Numbered from the stretch's first letter, positions 16,802 through 26,745 are shown. The stretch is DNA of 64,000 bases from Pseudonocardia sp. CNS-004 (GCA_001942185.1 MKJV01000064.1:86773-150772); one strand, 5' to 3'. Numbers and translations are program-made. The notes: generated by a model not told the origin, from the letters alone.

Positions 16802-18259
16802 CTACGCCGCCGCCTCGGCCTTCGCGGGCTCCTTGCCCGCCCCGACCAGGAAGGTGAGCGGGAGCGCGATCGTCGCGATGATCGCCGCCACCATGAACGA
16901 CGCGCGTGCGCCCGCCACGTCGTGCCGGTGGTGGCGCCTCCGGAGGCCACCGCCATCACCGTGATGAACAGTGCGGTGCCTGCCGCGCCTGCCACCTGCT
17001 GGAGGGTCGCCATGATCGCGCTGCCGTGCGAGTCGAGGTGTCCGGGGAGCCTGCCGAGGGCGTCGGTCATGAGCGGGGTGAGCATCAGCGAGATGCCGAC
17101 CACCAGCACGACGTGGAACGCGATGATCATCACAGGGGGGAGCCGGGGCCGAGCGTGGTGAACGCCCAGAGCGCGACGGTGAGCACCGCTGCTCCCGGGA
17201 TGACGAGAGTGCGCGGGCCGAGCCGGTCGTACAGGCGGCCGACCACCGGACCGAGCAGGCCCATCGCGAGCCCGCCCGGCAGCACCGCGAGGCCCGTGAC
17301 GAACGGGCTGAGGCGCAGCACGTCCTGCAGGTAGAGCGGCAGCAGGATCAGCACGCCGAAGAGCGACATCATGCTCAGCACCACGAGCACCATCGCCACG
17401 ACGAAGGGCCGGTGCGCGAGAGGGCGCAGGTCGAGCAGGGCGTTGCCGTCGCCCTGCAGGCGCAGCTGCCGGGCGACGAACAGCGCGAGCGCCACGAGCC
17501 CGATCACGGTGGGCACCCACGGCGTGACCAGCGCGTGCCCGCGGGCCGACTCCCCGACGCTGCTCAGCCCGAACACGAGTCCGCCGAACCCGAGCGCGGA
17601 CAGCAGCACGGAGCCGAGGTCGAGGGGGACGTGGCGGACCTCGGCGGCCACCCGCAGCCACCGGGCGCCGCCGCGAACGCGACCAGCGCGATCGGCAGCA
17701 CGATCCAGAACATCCACCGCCAGCCGAGGGTGCTCAGGATCACGCCGGACAGCGTCGGGCCCACGGCGGGCGCGACGGCGATCACGATCGTGATCGTGCC
17801 CATCGTGGCGCCCCGGCGCGCGATCGGTACCAGGCGCAGCACGGTGGTCATGAGCAGCGGCACCATCACGGCGGTGCCTGTGGCCTGCACGATCCGGCCC
17901 GCCAGCAGCACCGGGAAGCCGGGCGCGAGGGCGCTGACGAGCGTGCCCGTGCTGAACAGCAGCATCGACGTGAGGTAGACCCTGCGCGGCGGGAACCGCT
18001 GCAGCAGGAACCCGGTGATCGGGATGACCACCGCCATCGTGAGCAGGAATCCGCTGGTCAGCCACTGGGCGGTGCTGACGGTGATGCCGAGGTCGGCGAT
18101 CAGCACCGGCAGCGCGACGCTCATGATCGTCTCGTTGAGGATCATGACGAACGCCGAGCCGACAAGCAGCGAGATCACCAGCGTGGCCCCCGCGGTCGGC
18201 TCCGGCCCGGCTTCGGGTGCCGGTTCGGCGTCGGGGTGGCCGGTGGCTGGGCCGGTCAT
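16802..18259 (-). CDS. DHA2-type MFS drug exporter (apparent frameshifts)
   Basis: About 486 aa with the 14-helix EmrB/QacA layout once three single bases are restored (near 17670, 17140 and 16915). Motifs include NETIMSVALPVLIADLGI in helix 1, QWLTSGFLLTMAVVIPITGF, RGATMGTITIVIAVAPAVGP (antiporter motif C) and LYDRLGPR. Such pumps export toxic cations or drugs using proton influx. ATG 18259 (MTGPATGHPD). It is convergent with the 16277 gene and could be part of the PadR-controlled set. Confidence 0.85.
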
Positions 18260-18344
18260 CGGGGAGCTCCTGTCGCGTCGGGCCCTCGACGCTACCGATC
18301 CCGCCTCGACGTGGGCCACGCAGTTCGCCCTCCGGGGACGCGTT

Positions 18345-18600
18345 CTACCGCCGGAGTACCTCGGTGAGCGCCGAGATGCTGTGGTCGGCGTGCCGGCGTC
18401 GGCGGCGCGGCGCACCAGCTCGTACAGCGGGGTGGCCCACGACACGTCGACGCCCGTCTCCCGGCCGAACTCGTGGTCCCATTGCTCCGACGCGAGGAAC
18501 AGACCGACCGAGGACTGGCCGTCGGCGTAGTCGCGGGTGTCGATCTCGCGGGCGAACGTGGGCAGGAGATGGAGCGCATCGAGGCGCTCCCGGGATAGCG
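18345..18600 (-). pseudogene. 3' remnant of a RedAm-like NAD(P)-dependent oxidoreductase
   Basis: About 85 codons read SRERLDALHLLPTFAREIDT then RDYADGQSSVGLFLASEQWD, ending AADAG(H)ADHSISALTEVLRR. This matches the C-terminal helical domain of imine-reductase/reductive-aminase-like oxidoreductases. The Rossmann half and any start codon are missing. Upstream the frame runs straight into the stop codon of the CDP-alcohol transferase gene (18602-18604). One base appears lost near 18372. It looks like a truncated leftover rather than a working gene. Confidence 0.55.
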
Positions 18601-18601
18601 G

Positions 18602-19305
18602 TCAGCCCGCCGAGCGGGCCCGCTCCGGCTGCCACAGCAGCCGCACCGTGCGCCAGAACGACCAGACCAGCAGCGCGAGCGCCACGGCCACCAGCGTGAC
18701 CGTGACGGGGTGCGGCAGCAGCCGGGAGGCCGCGACGACGAGGACCACGCCCTGCACGGCGGCCACCGTCTTCGCGACGTAGCTCGGCGGCGTCGTCCCG
18801 CGCAGCCAGGGCAGCAGCCTGCCCGCGGCGACGAACACGTACCGCATCAGGCCGATCGCGAGGGCCCACGGCCCGACGATGCCCGCGACGTGCACGCTCA
18901 GCACGAGCACGAGGAACGCGCGACCTCCATGTCGAACCGGGCGCCGACGGGCGAGACGGTGCCGGTGCGCCGCGCCACCTTCCCGTCGACGGCGTCGAGC
19001 ACCAGCGCGGCCGAGGCGAGCGCGACGAGAGCGGCGCGCGCCGTCCACCCGCTGAGCAGGCTCTCGGCGACGATCGCGGTGACACCGCCGACCAGCAACG
19101 CCCTGGCGAGCGTGACGAGGTCGGCGGGCCCGAGCACGGACCGCCCGGCACGGTGCATCGCGGCGGACAACAGCCCCAGCAAGGCCGCCGCGTACACCAC
19201 TCCGACCAGCACACCGAGCGGTCCGAGCCCGAACGCGGCGGCGAGCCCGGCCAGGATGAGCAGCTGCACGCCTGCAGCTGCCGCCTGTTCCGGGCCCCCC
19301 TTCAC
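18602..19305 (-). CDS. CDP-alcohol phosphatidyltransferase (apparent frameshift)
   Basis: Membrane enzyme of about 234 aa that moves a phospho-alcohol group from a CDP-activated donor to an acceptor alcohol. The family signature DGxxAR(x8)GxxxDxxxD is seen as [12 protein letters not shown]...VGARFDMEV(D), the last Asp restored by one missing base near 18918. Several membrane helices surround it, for example [20 protein letters not shown] and [23 protein letters not shown] 19305 is the start. It is divergent from the dehydrogenase at 19393 and probably belongs to the pterin-like cluster. Confidence 0.8.
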
Positions 19306-19392
19306 TACTGTGCAGGTGCTGGTGACCACTCCGCGTTCCACCTCCGCATCACGTTCGCGTGGACCTGTCGGTTCACTTCGGGAAGGGATGAC

Positions 19393-20370
19393 ATGGGTCA
19401 CACGGCACGAGCATTCTGGCTCCTCGCTCCCGGCGAGGGCGAGATCCGGGCCGTCGAGCTGCCTGAACCCGACCCCGGCGACGTCGTGGTGCGCACCACG
19501 TACTCCGCCGTGAGCCGGGGCACCGAGACCCTCGTGTTCGGGGGCCGGGTGCCACGGAGCCAGCACGCCTCCATGCGGGCCCCGTTCCAGGAGGGGGATT
19601 TCCCCGCTCCCGTGAAGTACGGGTACCTCGCGGTCGGTGTCGTCGAACACGGCCCGCCGGATCTCGTGGGCCGGACCGTCTTCTGCCTGTACCCCCACCA
19701 GACGCGTTTCGTCGTGCCGGCCACGGCCGTGACGCCGGTGCCCGACGACGTGCCGGCGGCCCGGGCCGTGCTGGCGGGCACGGTGGAGACGGCTGTGAAC
19801 GCGCTGTGGGACGCCGCGCCGCTGGTGGGCGACCGCATCGCGGTGGTCGGCGGGGGGATGGTGGGGTGCAGCGTCGCCGCACTGCTGGCGGGGGTGCCCG
19901 GCGCCCGTGTCGAGCTGGTGGACGCCGACCCGTCCCGCGCCACGGTGGCCGCCGCGCTGGGCGTCGGGTTCGCCACGCCGGATGCCGCGGCGGACGACTG
20001 CGACCTCGTCGTGCACGCCAGCGCCACCGAGGCGGGTCTCGCCCGGTCGCTGGAGCTGCTCGCCGACGAGGGCGAGGTGGTCGAGATGTCCTGGTACGGC
20101 GACCGGATGCCGCGGGTGCCGCTCGGCGAGGCGTTCCACTCGAAGCGGCTGACGATCCGCAGCAGCCAGGTCGGCACCGTCTCGCCGCGGCGGGCCCGCC
20201 GCGGCTACGCGGGGCGCATGGCGGTGGCGTTGCGCCTGCTCACCGACCCGCGGTTCGACGCCCTGGTCACGGCCGAGCACCCGTTCGACGAGCTGCCGGC
20301 GCTGCTGCCGCGCCTCGCCGACGGCACGCTCCCGGCGCTGTGCCTGCGCCTGCGCCACGGGGACGGTTGA
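19393..20370 (+). CDS. MDR-superfamily (zinc-type) dehydrogenase
   Basis: The 325-aa protein has a GroES-like N-terminal half ([20 protein letters not shown]) and a Rossmann half with [20 protein letters not shown]. The usual catalytic Cys/His-Glu zinc set of alcohol dehydrogenases is not evident: SRGTET stands where CGTD would be. It may be a zinc-free reductase or epimerase-like member. GGAAGGGATGAC precedes the ATG. It lies at the left edge of the pterin-like cluster, separated from the PTPS homologue by a TetR/exporter pair. Confidence 0.85.
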   Translation: MGHTARAFWLLAPGEGEIRAVELPEPDPGDVVVRTTYSAVSRGTETLVFGGRVPRSQHASMRAPFQEGDFPAPVKYGYLAVGVVEHGPPDLVGRTVFCLYPHQTRFVVPATAVTPVPDDVPAARAVLAGTVETAVNALWDAAPLVGDRIAVVGGGMVGCSVAALLAGVPGARVELVDADPSRATVAAALGVGFATPDAAADDCDLVVHASATEAGLARSLELLADEGEVVEMSWYGDRMPRVPLGEAFHSKRLTIRSSQVGTVSPRRARRGYAGRMAVALRLLTDPRFDALVTAEHPFDELPALLPRLADGTLPALCLRLRHGDG

Positions 20371-20385
20371 GGGGCGCGGTCGACC

Positions 20386-21927
20386 TCACCGGGGTCCGGG
20401 AGCGACCCGCTTGCGGCCCGGCAGGAGCAGCCCGAGCACGGCGCCGATCGCGCCACATCCGCCGAGGACGAGGAAGACGTCGGCGAAGGCGGTGGCGGCC
20501 ACATCCAGCTGGAGCGCCGAGTAGAGCGCCATCATCTGCGTCCCGCCCTGCTCGGAGGCGTGGGCGACCATCGGGGACAGGGTCGGCCCGCTCGGCATCA
20601 GGTTGCTCTCGCCGACCATCAGCTGGGCCTGCAGGATGGTGAGCACGGCGCCGAGGCCGGCCACCGCGAGCGCGGAGAACGACCGGATGGCCACCTGGTT
20701 CAGCGCGCTGCCACTGGCGATCCGGTTCGGCGGCAGGGCGGTCATCCCGACACCCATCGCGGGCATCATCGACACCCCGACGCCGATGTTGAACAGCACG
20801 CTCCACCCGATGATGTCGACCTCCGAGACCTCCGTGGTGACCTGGGCCATCAGGACGCACGCGAACGCCGTGAGGGAGAGCCCGCAGAACACCGGGACGC
20901 GGGCGCCGAACCGGTCGGAGAGTCGTCCCGCGACCGGCGCCATGGCGGCCATCGCCAGCGCGGAGGGCATCATCACCAGGCCTGCTTCGAACGCGTCCAA
21001 CCGCATCACGCCCAGCAGGAGCTGCGGGATGTAGAACAGCGATCCGAACATGGCGACCGTGACCAGCACGACGATCAGCAGCCCGACGGTGTAGGTCCGC
21101 GACCGGAACACCTTCAGGTCCAGCAGCGGTGCGTCCACCTCGTTCTCGACCACCGCGAACAGTGCGAACGCCAGCCCGCTGATGATCAACAGGATCACCG
21201 TGGGGTAGCTGGTCCACCCCCAGTCGTTCCCCTCGGCGGTGGCCACCAGCAGGGTCGACAACGCTGCCGTGACGGTGACGAAACCCCACAGGTCGAAGGG
21301 GGGCCGGCCGGTCGACCCGGACCGGGGCAGGATCCGCCACGCCGCCAGCACCGCCGCGATCCCGATCGGGATCTTGACGAAGAAGATCATCTGCCAGGTG
21401 GAGTTCTCCACGAACCAGCCACCCATCGCGGGCCCGACGCCCGGCGCGACGACGATGCCGAGGCCGTAGAGGCCCATCGCCATGCCGATCTTCTCCCGCG
21501 GCGCCGTCGCGAACAGCAACGTCATGCCGAGCACACCCAGCAGCCCGCCGGGCGCGCCCTGCAGGAGCCGGAAGGCGATCATGCTGCCGAGGTTCCACGA
21601 CAGCCCGCACAGCGCCGAGCCTGCGGTGAACACGACCAGGCATCCGACGTAGAGCCGGGTGATGCCGATCCGGTCGCTGAGCCACTTGCTCAGCGGGATC
21701 GCCACCCCCATGGCCAGCGAGTAGCCGGTGGAGACCCAGCGTCCGTCGTCCGCGCCCGCGCTCAGCGCGCGCTCGATGGAGGGCAGGGCGACGTTCACGC
21801 TGCTCGTGTCCAACGCGGCCAGGAACGACCCCAGTGTCACCACCGCGAGCGTCGCGAGCCAGCTGCCGCTGGGAGGGTTCCGCTGATGCCTGGCACCGAC
21901 CCGCCCTGCACTGGCCACGTCGGCCAC
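20386..21927 (-). CDS. DHA2-type MFS exporter
   Basis: The 513-aa, 14-helix transporter shows ALDTSSVNVALPSIERAL in helix 1, WVSTGYSLAMGVAIPLSKWL, GLGIVVAPGVGPAMGGWFVE (motif C) and GRLSDRFGARVPV. It is likely a proton-coupled drug or metabolite exporter. GTG 21927 is preferred over TTG 21948 because the latter would overlap the operator dyad at 21950-21990. It is divergent from the TetR gene at 22044. Confidence 0.9.
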   Translation of the reverse strand: MADVASAGRVGARHQRNPPSGSWLATLAVVTLGSFLAALDTSSVNVALPSIERALSAGADDGRWVSTGYSLAMGVAIPLSKWLSDRIGITRLYVGCLVVFTAGSALCGLSWNLGSMIAFRLLQGAPGGLLGVLGMTLLFATAPREKIGMAMGLYGLGIVVAPGVGPAMGGWFVENSTWQMIFFVKIPIGIAAVLAAWRILPRSGSTGRPPFDLWGFVTVTAALSTLLVATAEGNDWGWTSYPTVILLIISGLAFALFAVVENEVDAPLLDLKVFRSRTYTVGLLIVVLVTVAMFGSLFYIPQLLLGVMRLDAFEAGLVMMPSALAMAAMAPVAGRLSDRFGARVPVFCGLSLTAFACVLMAQVTTEVSEVDIIGWSVLFNIGVGVSMMPAMGVGMTALPPNRIASGSALNQVAIRSFSALAVAGLGAVLTILQAQLMVGESNLMPSGPTLSPMVAHASEQGGTQMMALYSALQLDVAATAFADVFLVLGGCGAIGAVLGLLLPGRKRVAPGPR

Positions 21928-21949
21928 GCCAACCCCCGGGAACCGCAAT

Positions 21950-21990
21950 TGATGTACGTTCGCACTAACTCGGTGAACGAACGTACATCA
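21950..21990. promoter_or_regulatory. TetR operator, 13-bp inverted repeat
   Basis: TGATGTACGTTCG (21950-21962) and CGAACGTACATCA (21978-21990) are perfect inverted arms around a 15-base spacer. The dyad lies between the divergent exporter and TetR genes and is the obvious autoregulatory and target operator. Confidence 0.8.
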
Positions 21991-22043
21991 ACAGAGTGAC
22001 CCGAGCCCACCGCAGCCCCGAGTGACCAGGGACACTGTCGGCC

Positions 22044-22676
22044 ATGACGCCACCCGCTGCCGAGCACGTCAGGCGCACCCGCAACGCCTGGGGTGAGGGC
22101 GAACGGCTGCGCACCGAGATCCTGGAGGCGGCCAGCGGGCTGCTCTCCGAGCTCGGCGGTGAGGCAGGTCTCAGCATCCGCGGGGTCGCCCGCGCCACCG
22201 GCGTCGCGCCGGGGAGCATCTACCAGCACTTCCGGGACCTGAACGCGCTCGCCGACTGCCTGCACGCGTACGAGTGCGAACGGCTGCTCGCGCTGCTGGA
22301 GCGCGCGGGCGCGGACGCCGACCGGGACGACCCGATCGCACAGCTGCGTGCCCAGCTGGTGGCCTACTGCGACTTCGCGCTCGCCAACCCCGGCCACTAC
22401 CGGATGCTGTTCCGGCGCCCCGTCGCCCGCCCGAGCGAACCGCCGGAGCCGAAGGCCACCCCGCTCGGCCGAGTCGTAGGCGCTTTCGTCGCGGGCTTCG
22501 AACGCTGCCGGGACGCCGGGCTCGAGGTCCGCGTGCCCACCCGCGACGCCGGAGTGATGGTGTTCAGCACCATGCACGGCCGGGTCGCCGTCCAGCTCGG
22601 CTACGGCATCGGGGGAACCCACGAGCAGCTGGCGCACACCATCGACCAGCTGCTCGCGCTCATCGTCGACGCCTGA
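22044..22676 (+). CDS. TetR-family regulator with WHG-type C-terminal domain
   Basis: The 210-aa repressor has an HTH at residues 27-75 ([20 protein letters not shown], then [20 protein letters not shown]). The ligand-binding part has [13 protein letters not shown] and [13 protein letters not shown], typical of the WHG domain. It probably represses the divergent exporter through the dyad at 21950-21990. The pair interrupts the pterin-like cluster and may export its product or be an unrelated insertion. Confidence 0.9.
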   Translation: MTPPAAEHVRRTRNAWGEGERLRTEILEAASGLLSELGGEAGLSIRGVARATGVAPGSIYQHFRDLNALADCLHAYECERLLALLERAGADADRDDPIAQLRAQLVAYCDFALANPGHYRMLFRRPVARPSEPPEPKATPLGRVVGAFVAGFERCRDAGLEVRVPTRDAGVMVFSTMHGRVAVQLGYGIGGTHEQLAHTIDQLLALIVDA

Positions 22677-22809
22677 CGCGCCCGCGACGGCCGGTCGGCG
22701 AGCGCCACCCCCCTCTCGCCGCGCCGATCCACCGCTTGCGGTGAACTTCCCGGCCCGGCGGGACGTGTGCGGTAGGAACGAGTGCCTGCCGCGCCGCGAG
22801 GGAGCGAGA

Positions 22810-23208
22810 GTGTTCAGCATTTCCGTCCGGGACCACATGATGGTCGCCCACAGCTTCCGGGGCGACGTGTTCGGTCCTGCCCAGCGCCTGCACGGCGCCA
22901 CCTTCGTGGTGGACGCGACGTTCCGCCGCCCCGACCTCGACGACGACGGCATCGTGGTCGACATCGGGCTGGCCACCCAGCAGCTCGCAGAGGTGCTCGG
23001 CGAGCTCAACTACCGCAACCTCGACGACGAGCCGGACTTCGCGGGCGTCAACACCTCCACCGAGTTCCTGGCCCGCCTGGTGGCCGACCGCCTCGCCGAC
23101 CGCATCCACTCGGGCGCGCTCGGCGAGGGGGCCCGCGGGATCACCGCGATCGCGGTGACGCTGCACGAGTCGCACATCGCGTGGGCGAGCTACGAGCGGT
23201 CCCTGTGA
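22810..23208 (+). CDS. 6-pyruvoyltetrahydropterin synthase homologue lacking catalytic residues
   Basis: The 132-aa T-fold protein keeps His14 (VAHSF), His28, Glu85 (NTSTEFLA, the family PTAEN site) and Glu120 (LHESHIAW, the pterin anchor). The second Zn ligand of HGH is Ala30 and the catalytic Cys position is Ala24. The Asp-His pair of the catalytic relay is Asn67-Tyr68. Known PTPS/QueD enzymes need all of these. The S. coelicolor homologue SCO6650 is reported to lack the zinc and triad while keeping a pterin-like site, and this matches. GTG 22810 has an upstream GAGGGAGCG. The stop overlaps the next start (GTGA). Confidence 0.85.
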   Translation: MFSISVRDHMMVAHSFRGDVFGPAQRLHGATFVVDATFRRPDLDDDGIVVDIGLATQQLAEVLGELNYRNLDDEPDFAGVNTSTEFLARLVADRLADRIHSGALGEGARGITAIAVTLHESHIAWASYERSL

Positions 23209-24282
23209 CGGCTTCCGTGATCGCGCGGACGGTCTACGTCGTCGTGCCGGGCGACATCGACGACCCGGCCCGCCCCAGCGGCGGCAACGCCTACGACCGG
23301 CGCGTCTGCCGGGCCCTGCCGGCCGAGGGGCGGATCGTGTGCGAGATCGCCGTCAACGGCGAGTGGCCGGAGCCCGGCGGGCAGGCGCGCGCCGAGCTGA
23401 GCAGGCGCCTCGCCTCCGTGCCCGACGGTGCCGACGTGCTGCTCGACGGGCTCGTCGCGTGCGGGGTGCCCGACGTGCTCGCCCCGCACGCCCGGCGGCT
23501 GCGCCTGGTCGTGCTCGTCCACCTGCCGCTCGGTGACGAGGTCGGGCTGCCGCCGGTGGTGGCGGCAGACCGCACGGCCCGCGAGCGGATGACGCTGCAC
23601 GCCGCCGACGCGGTGGTGGCCACCAGCCGGTGGGCGGCCCGCAGGCTCGTCGCGGTGCACGGGCTGCCCGCCGACCGGGTGCACGTCGTGCCCCCCGGCG
23701 TCGAGCCCGCCCCGCTCGCCGATGCGGAAGAGGCGGGCACGCGGCTGCTGTGCGTCGGGTCGATCACACCGACGAAGGGGCAGGACATCCTGGTCGACGC
23801 CCTGTCACGGATCCCCGACCGCGACTGGGGCTGCCTGCTCGTCGGCCCCGTCGGCCGTGCTCCCGCGCACGTCGCGTTCGTCCGCGACCTGGTGCAGCGG
23901 CACGGGATGGCGACCGCGTGGCGCTCACCGGGCCGCTCACCGGCTCGGCGCTCGACGCGGTGTACGCGGCGTCCGACCTGCTGGTGCTGCCGTCGCGGGC
24001 CGAGTCGTACGGCATGGTCGTGACCGAGGCGCTCGCCAGGGGGATCCCGGTGCTCGCGGCAGGCGTCGACGGGGTGCCGGAGACGTTGGGCCGGGCGCCG
24101 GCGACGTCGTGCCCGGAATCCTCGTGCCACCGGCCGACCCACCGGCGCTGGCCGCCGCCCTGCACCGCTGGCTCACCGAGCCGGACCTGCGGCGCACGGC
24201 GCGTGCAGCCGCCCGGCAGCGGCGGGCCGAGCTCACCGGATGGGAGGTGACCGCTCGGTGCCTGGCCGATGCGCTGACGTGA
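23205..24282 (+). CDS. GT4-type glycosyltransferase (apparent frameshifts)
   Basis: About 359 aa with two restored bases (near 23910 and 24100). The N-terminal GT-B half begins [20 protein letters not shown]. The C-terminal half has [20 protein letters not shown] and the nucleotide-sugar motif [20 protein letters not shown] with the E-x7-E pair. It should move a sugar from a nucleotide sugar to a small acceptor, plausibly the pterin-like product. GTG 23205 overlaps the PTPS-homologue stop and the TGA overlaps the methyltransferase GTG, so it is the second gene of a coupled operon. Confidence 0.88.
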
Positions 24283-25106
24283 GCCTCCCCGGTTCACCGG
24301 TCACCCCGGACTGGCTCGCGCTGCGCGAGCCCGCCGACGCCGCCGCCCGGGCTTCCGACCTCGCCGACCGGCTGAGCGGGTGGCTGCGCCACCGGGCGGG
24401 CGACGCCCCGATCGTCGTGCGCGACCTCGGCTGCGGCACCGGCTCGATGGGGCGCTGGCTCGCCGGCAGGCTGCCCGGCCCGCAGCACTGGCTGCTGCAC
24501 GACCGCGACCCCGACCTCGTCGATCGGGCCGTGCACACCCTTCCGGCGGGCATCACCGCCGAACCGCAGGTCGGCGACCTCACCACCCTGGACGCCGCGC
24601 AGCTCGCCGGCACCACGGTGGTCACGGCGTCGGCGCTGCTCGACCTGCTCACCGCCGACGAGGTCGAGCGCCTCGCCGCGGCGTGCGCCACCGCGGGCTG
24701 CGCCACGCTGCTGGCCCTCTCGGTCACCGGCAGCGTGCTGCTCACCCCCACTGATCCGTTCGACTCCGCCTTCGCCGCCGCGTTCGACGCCCACCAGCGC
24801 CGCACCATCGACGGGCGCAGGCTGCTCGGGCCGGACGCCGCGCCCGCGGCGGCCGCGGCGTTCGGCAGGCACGGGGTGGCGGTCGTGCGGGCCCCCAGCC
24901 CGTGGCGCCTCGGCGCCGACGACGTCCCGCTGCTCGAGCAGTGGCTGCGCGGCTGGCTCGCGGCCGCGTGCGAGCACCGGCCCAGCCTCGTGCCGGAGGC
25001 GCCGTCCTACCTGCGGCGCAGGCTCGCCGATGCGGCGCGCGGTGAGCTGCGCGTCGTCGTCGGGCACGCCGACCTGCTCGCACTGCCCGCCGGAGACCCG
25101 TCGTGA
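24279..25106 (+). CDS. class I SAM-dependent methyltransferase
   Basis: The 275-aa protein has motif I VVRDLGCGTGSMGRWLAG, acidic motif II (HDRDPDLVDRA) and VVTASALLDLLTADEVERLA. It lacks a DNA/RNA methylase NPPY motif, so a small-molecule substrate is likely. The start overlaps the glycosyltransferase stop and the end overlaps the flippase start (both GTGA), tying it tightly to this pathway. Confidence 0.85.
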   Translation: MSLPGSPVTPDWLALREPADAAARASDLADRLSGWLRHRAGDAPIVVRDLGCGTGSMGRWLAGRLPGPQHWLLHDRDPDLVDRAVHTLPAGITAEPQVGDLTTLDAAQLAGTTVVTASALLDLLTADEVERLAAACATAGCATLLALSVTGSVLLTPTDPFDSAFAAAFDAHQRRTIDGRRLLGPDAAPAAAAAFGRHGVAVVRAPSPWRLGADDVPLLEQWLRGWLAAACEHRPSLVPEAPSYLRRRLADAARGELRVVVGHADLLALPAGDPS

Positions 25107-26179
25107 CGCCTGCGCAGGTCGTGCGGCCGCTGGCGGTCGCGGCGATCGTCGGAGCGCTCGTGTGGTGGTCGGGCCCGCAGACGGTCGTCGACGCCCTCGC
25201 CGCGCTGGACGCCGCGCCGGTGCTCGCCGCGCTCGGGTTCGGCGTCGTCACCACGGTGTGCAGCGCGTGGCGCTGGTGCCTCGTGGCACGCGGCATGGGC
25301 ATGCGGCTCCCGCTGCCCACCGCGGTCGCCGACTGCTATCAGGCGCTGTTCCTCAACGCCGTGCTGCCCGCCGGCATGCTCGGCGACCTGCACCGGGCGG
25401 TCGGACACGGCAGACGGTCCGGCGACGTGGGGCGAGGTGTGCGCGCGGTCGTCTTCGAACGGCTGGTGGGCCTCGTCGTGCTGGTGGGCGTGGCCGCGGT
25501 CGTGCTGGCGGTGGAGCCCACCCTCCTCGGCGTCCTCGCGGACATCGTGCCCGGCGCCGGGTGGATCGGGCTCCTCGCGCTGGCGGCGCTCCCGGTCCTC
25601 GGCTGGACACTGCGCGGGCGGCTGCGCCCGGTGGCCACCGACCTGCGGGCCGTGGTGCGCACCGGCGCGGGTCCGGGGATCCTCGGTCTCTCCGTGGTGG
25701 CGCTCGCCGGCTACCTCGCCACGTTCGTGGTGGCCGCCCGCGCCGTCGGCGCCACCGCACCCGTCACGGCGCTGCTCCCGCTGCTCGTCCTCGCACTGCT
25801 GGTCATGGCGCTGCCGCTCAACGTGGGCGGCTGGGGGCCGCGGGAGGCCGTCGCGGCCGTCGGGTTCGGCGCGGTGGGCCTCGGGGCGGAACAGGGCTTC
25901 GCCGCCGCCGTGGCCTACGGCGTGCTCTGCATGGTGGCCTGCCTGCCGGGTGGCGCCGTGCTGCTGCTGCGCCTGTCCACGAACCGCCTGACCGCGAACC
26001 GGCTCACAGGTGCCCGGCGAACGACCGCACGAGGCTCGCGAGCACCGCGCGTCCCTTCTCCGCGGACGCCAGAGACGGCCGACCGATCACTCCCGACTCC
26101 GTGTACGCCTGCATCCCTCGTGTCAGCAGGTATCGCCGGTCGTCGGCGACGTGGTCGGCCCGCTCGTGCCCCGGCCTGA
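25103..26179 (+). CDS. flippase-like membrane protein (lysylphosphatidylglycerol synthase TM family)
   Basis: The 358-aa polytopic protein of the UPF0104 type has about eight helices: AVAAIVGALVWWSG, ALGFGVVTTVCSAWRWCLVA, VLPAGMLGDLHRAVGHGRRS (the conserved cytosolic loop), LLPLLVLALLVMALPLNVGG and GVLCMVACLPGGAVLLLRL. Relatives move or modify lipids and lipid-linked sugars. The last 60 residues are Arg/Pro-rich and lie antisense to the creatininase gene for 176 bp. A missed base near 25990 could instead end the protein elsewhere. It is coupled to the methyltransferase. Confidence 0.8.
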   Translation: MTPAQVVRPLAVAAIVGALVWWSGPQTVVDALAALDAAPVLAALGFGVVTTVCSAWRWCLVARGMGMRLPLPTAVADCYQALFLNAVLPAGMLGDLHRAVGHGRRSGDVGRGVRAVVFERLVGLVVLVGVAAVVLAVEPTLLGVLADIVPGAGWIGLLALAALPVLGWTLRGRLRPVATDLRAVVRTGAGPGILGLSVVALAGYLATFVVAARAVGATAPVTALLPLLVLALLVMALPLNVGGWGPREAVAAVGFGAVGLGAEQGFAAAVAYGVLCMVACLPGGAVLLLRLSTNRLTANRLTGARRTTARGSRAPRVPSPRTPETADRSLPTPCTPASLVSAGIAGRRRRGRPARAPA

Positions 26180-26696
26180 CGACGTCCGGAAGCGCATGCA
26201 GGAGAATCGAGGTCTCCAGCTCGCCGGCGTGCATGTCGGACAGGGCGGTGCTGCCCAGGCCGGCGTCGGTGCGGGCGTCCTCCCAGTCCGGTTCGGTGGG
26301 GAACAGCACCGTCCGCAGCGGGCCGAGACCCGCCTCCTGCACGACGTTGCCGAGCACGTAGTTGCCCCCGTGGCCGTTCACCAGCACCAGCGTGCTCACC
26401 CCCGCCCGCTGGACCGACGACGAAACGTCGCGCACGATCGCGGTGAGGGTCGTGGCGGAGATGCTGACCGTGCCCGGCCATGCCGCGTGCTCGTGGGAAC
26501 AGGAGATCGTGAGCGGTGGGAGCCGGAACACGGGGTACGCGGTCGTGAGCTCGACGGCGATCGTGCTCGCGACGAGGGTGTCGGTCGTGAGCGGCAGGTG
26601 GGGGCCGTGCTGCTCGAAGCTGCCGATCGGCAGCAACGCGACCGCGGCGCCGCGGTCGCGTACGTCGAAGGTGGTGTCGGCCGGGAGGAGATCCAT
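26004..26696 (-). CDS. creatininase-family amidohydrolase, candidate formamide deformylase
   Basis: The 230-aa metal-dependent hydrolase has all family ligand motifs: LPIGSFEQHGPHLPLTTDT (residues 23-41), VNGHGGN and DMHAGELETS. The family includes creatininase, MftE and the archaeal deformylase ArfB, which removes formyl from the FAPy intermediate made by a GTP cyclohydrolase. It is divergent from a GTP cyclohydrolase II homologue, so the ArfB-like role is the best guess. ATG 26696 is preferred; longer in-frame starts run into the divergent gene. Confidence 0.87.
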   Translation of the reverse strand: MDLLPADTTFDVRDRGAAVALLPIGSFEQHGPHLPLTTDTLVASTIAVELTTAYPVFRLPPLTISCSHEHAAWPGTVSISATTLTAIVRDVSSSVQRAGVSTLVLVNGHGGNYVLGNVVQEAGLGPLRTVLFPTEPDWEDARTDAGLGSTALSDMHAGELETSILLHALPDVVRPGHERADHVADDRRYLLTRGMQAYTESGVIGRPSLASAEKGRAVLASLVRSFAGHL

Positions 26697-26745
26697 CGCG
26701 ATGGACCATCTCACGGTTCGCCGGAGCGGACGAGAGGGACAACTC
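26697..26745. promoter_or_regulatory. short divergent promoter region, creatininase / GTP cyclohydrolase II
   Basis: Only 49 bp separate the chosen starts. GAGAGGG at 26732-26738 is the ribosome site for ATG 26746. An in-frame ATG at 26701 would abut the creatininase start and has no ribosome site. No clear operator is seen. Confidence 0.35.
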
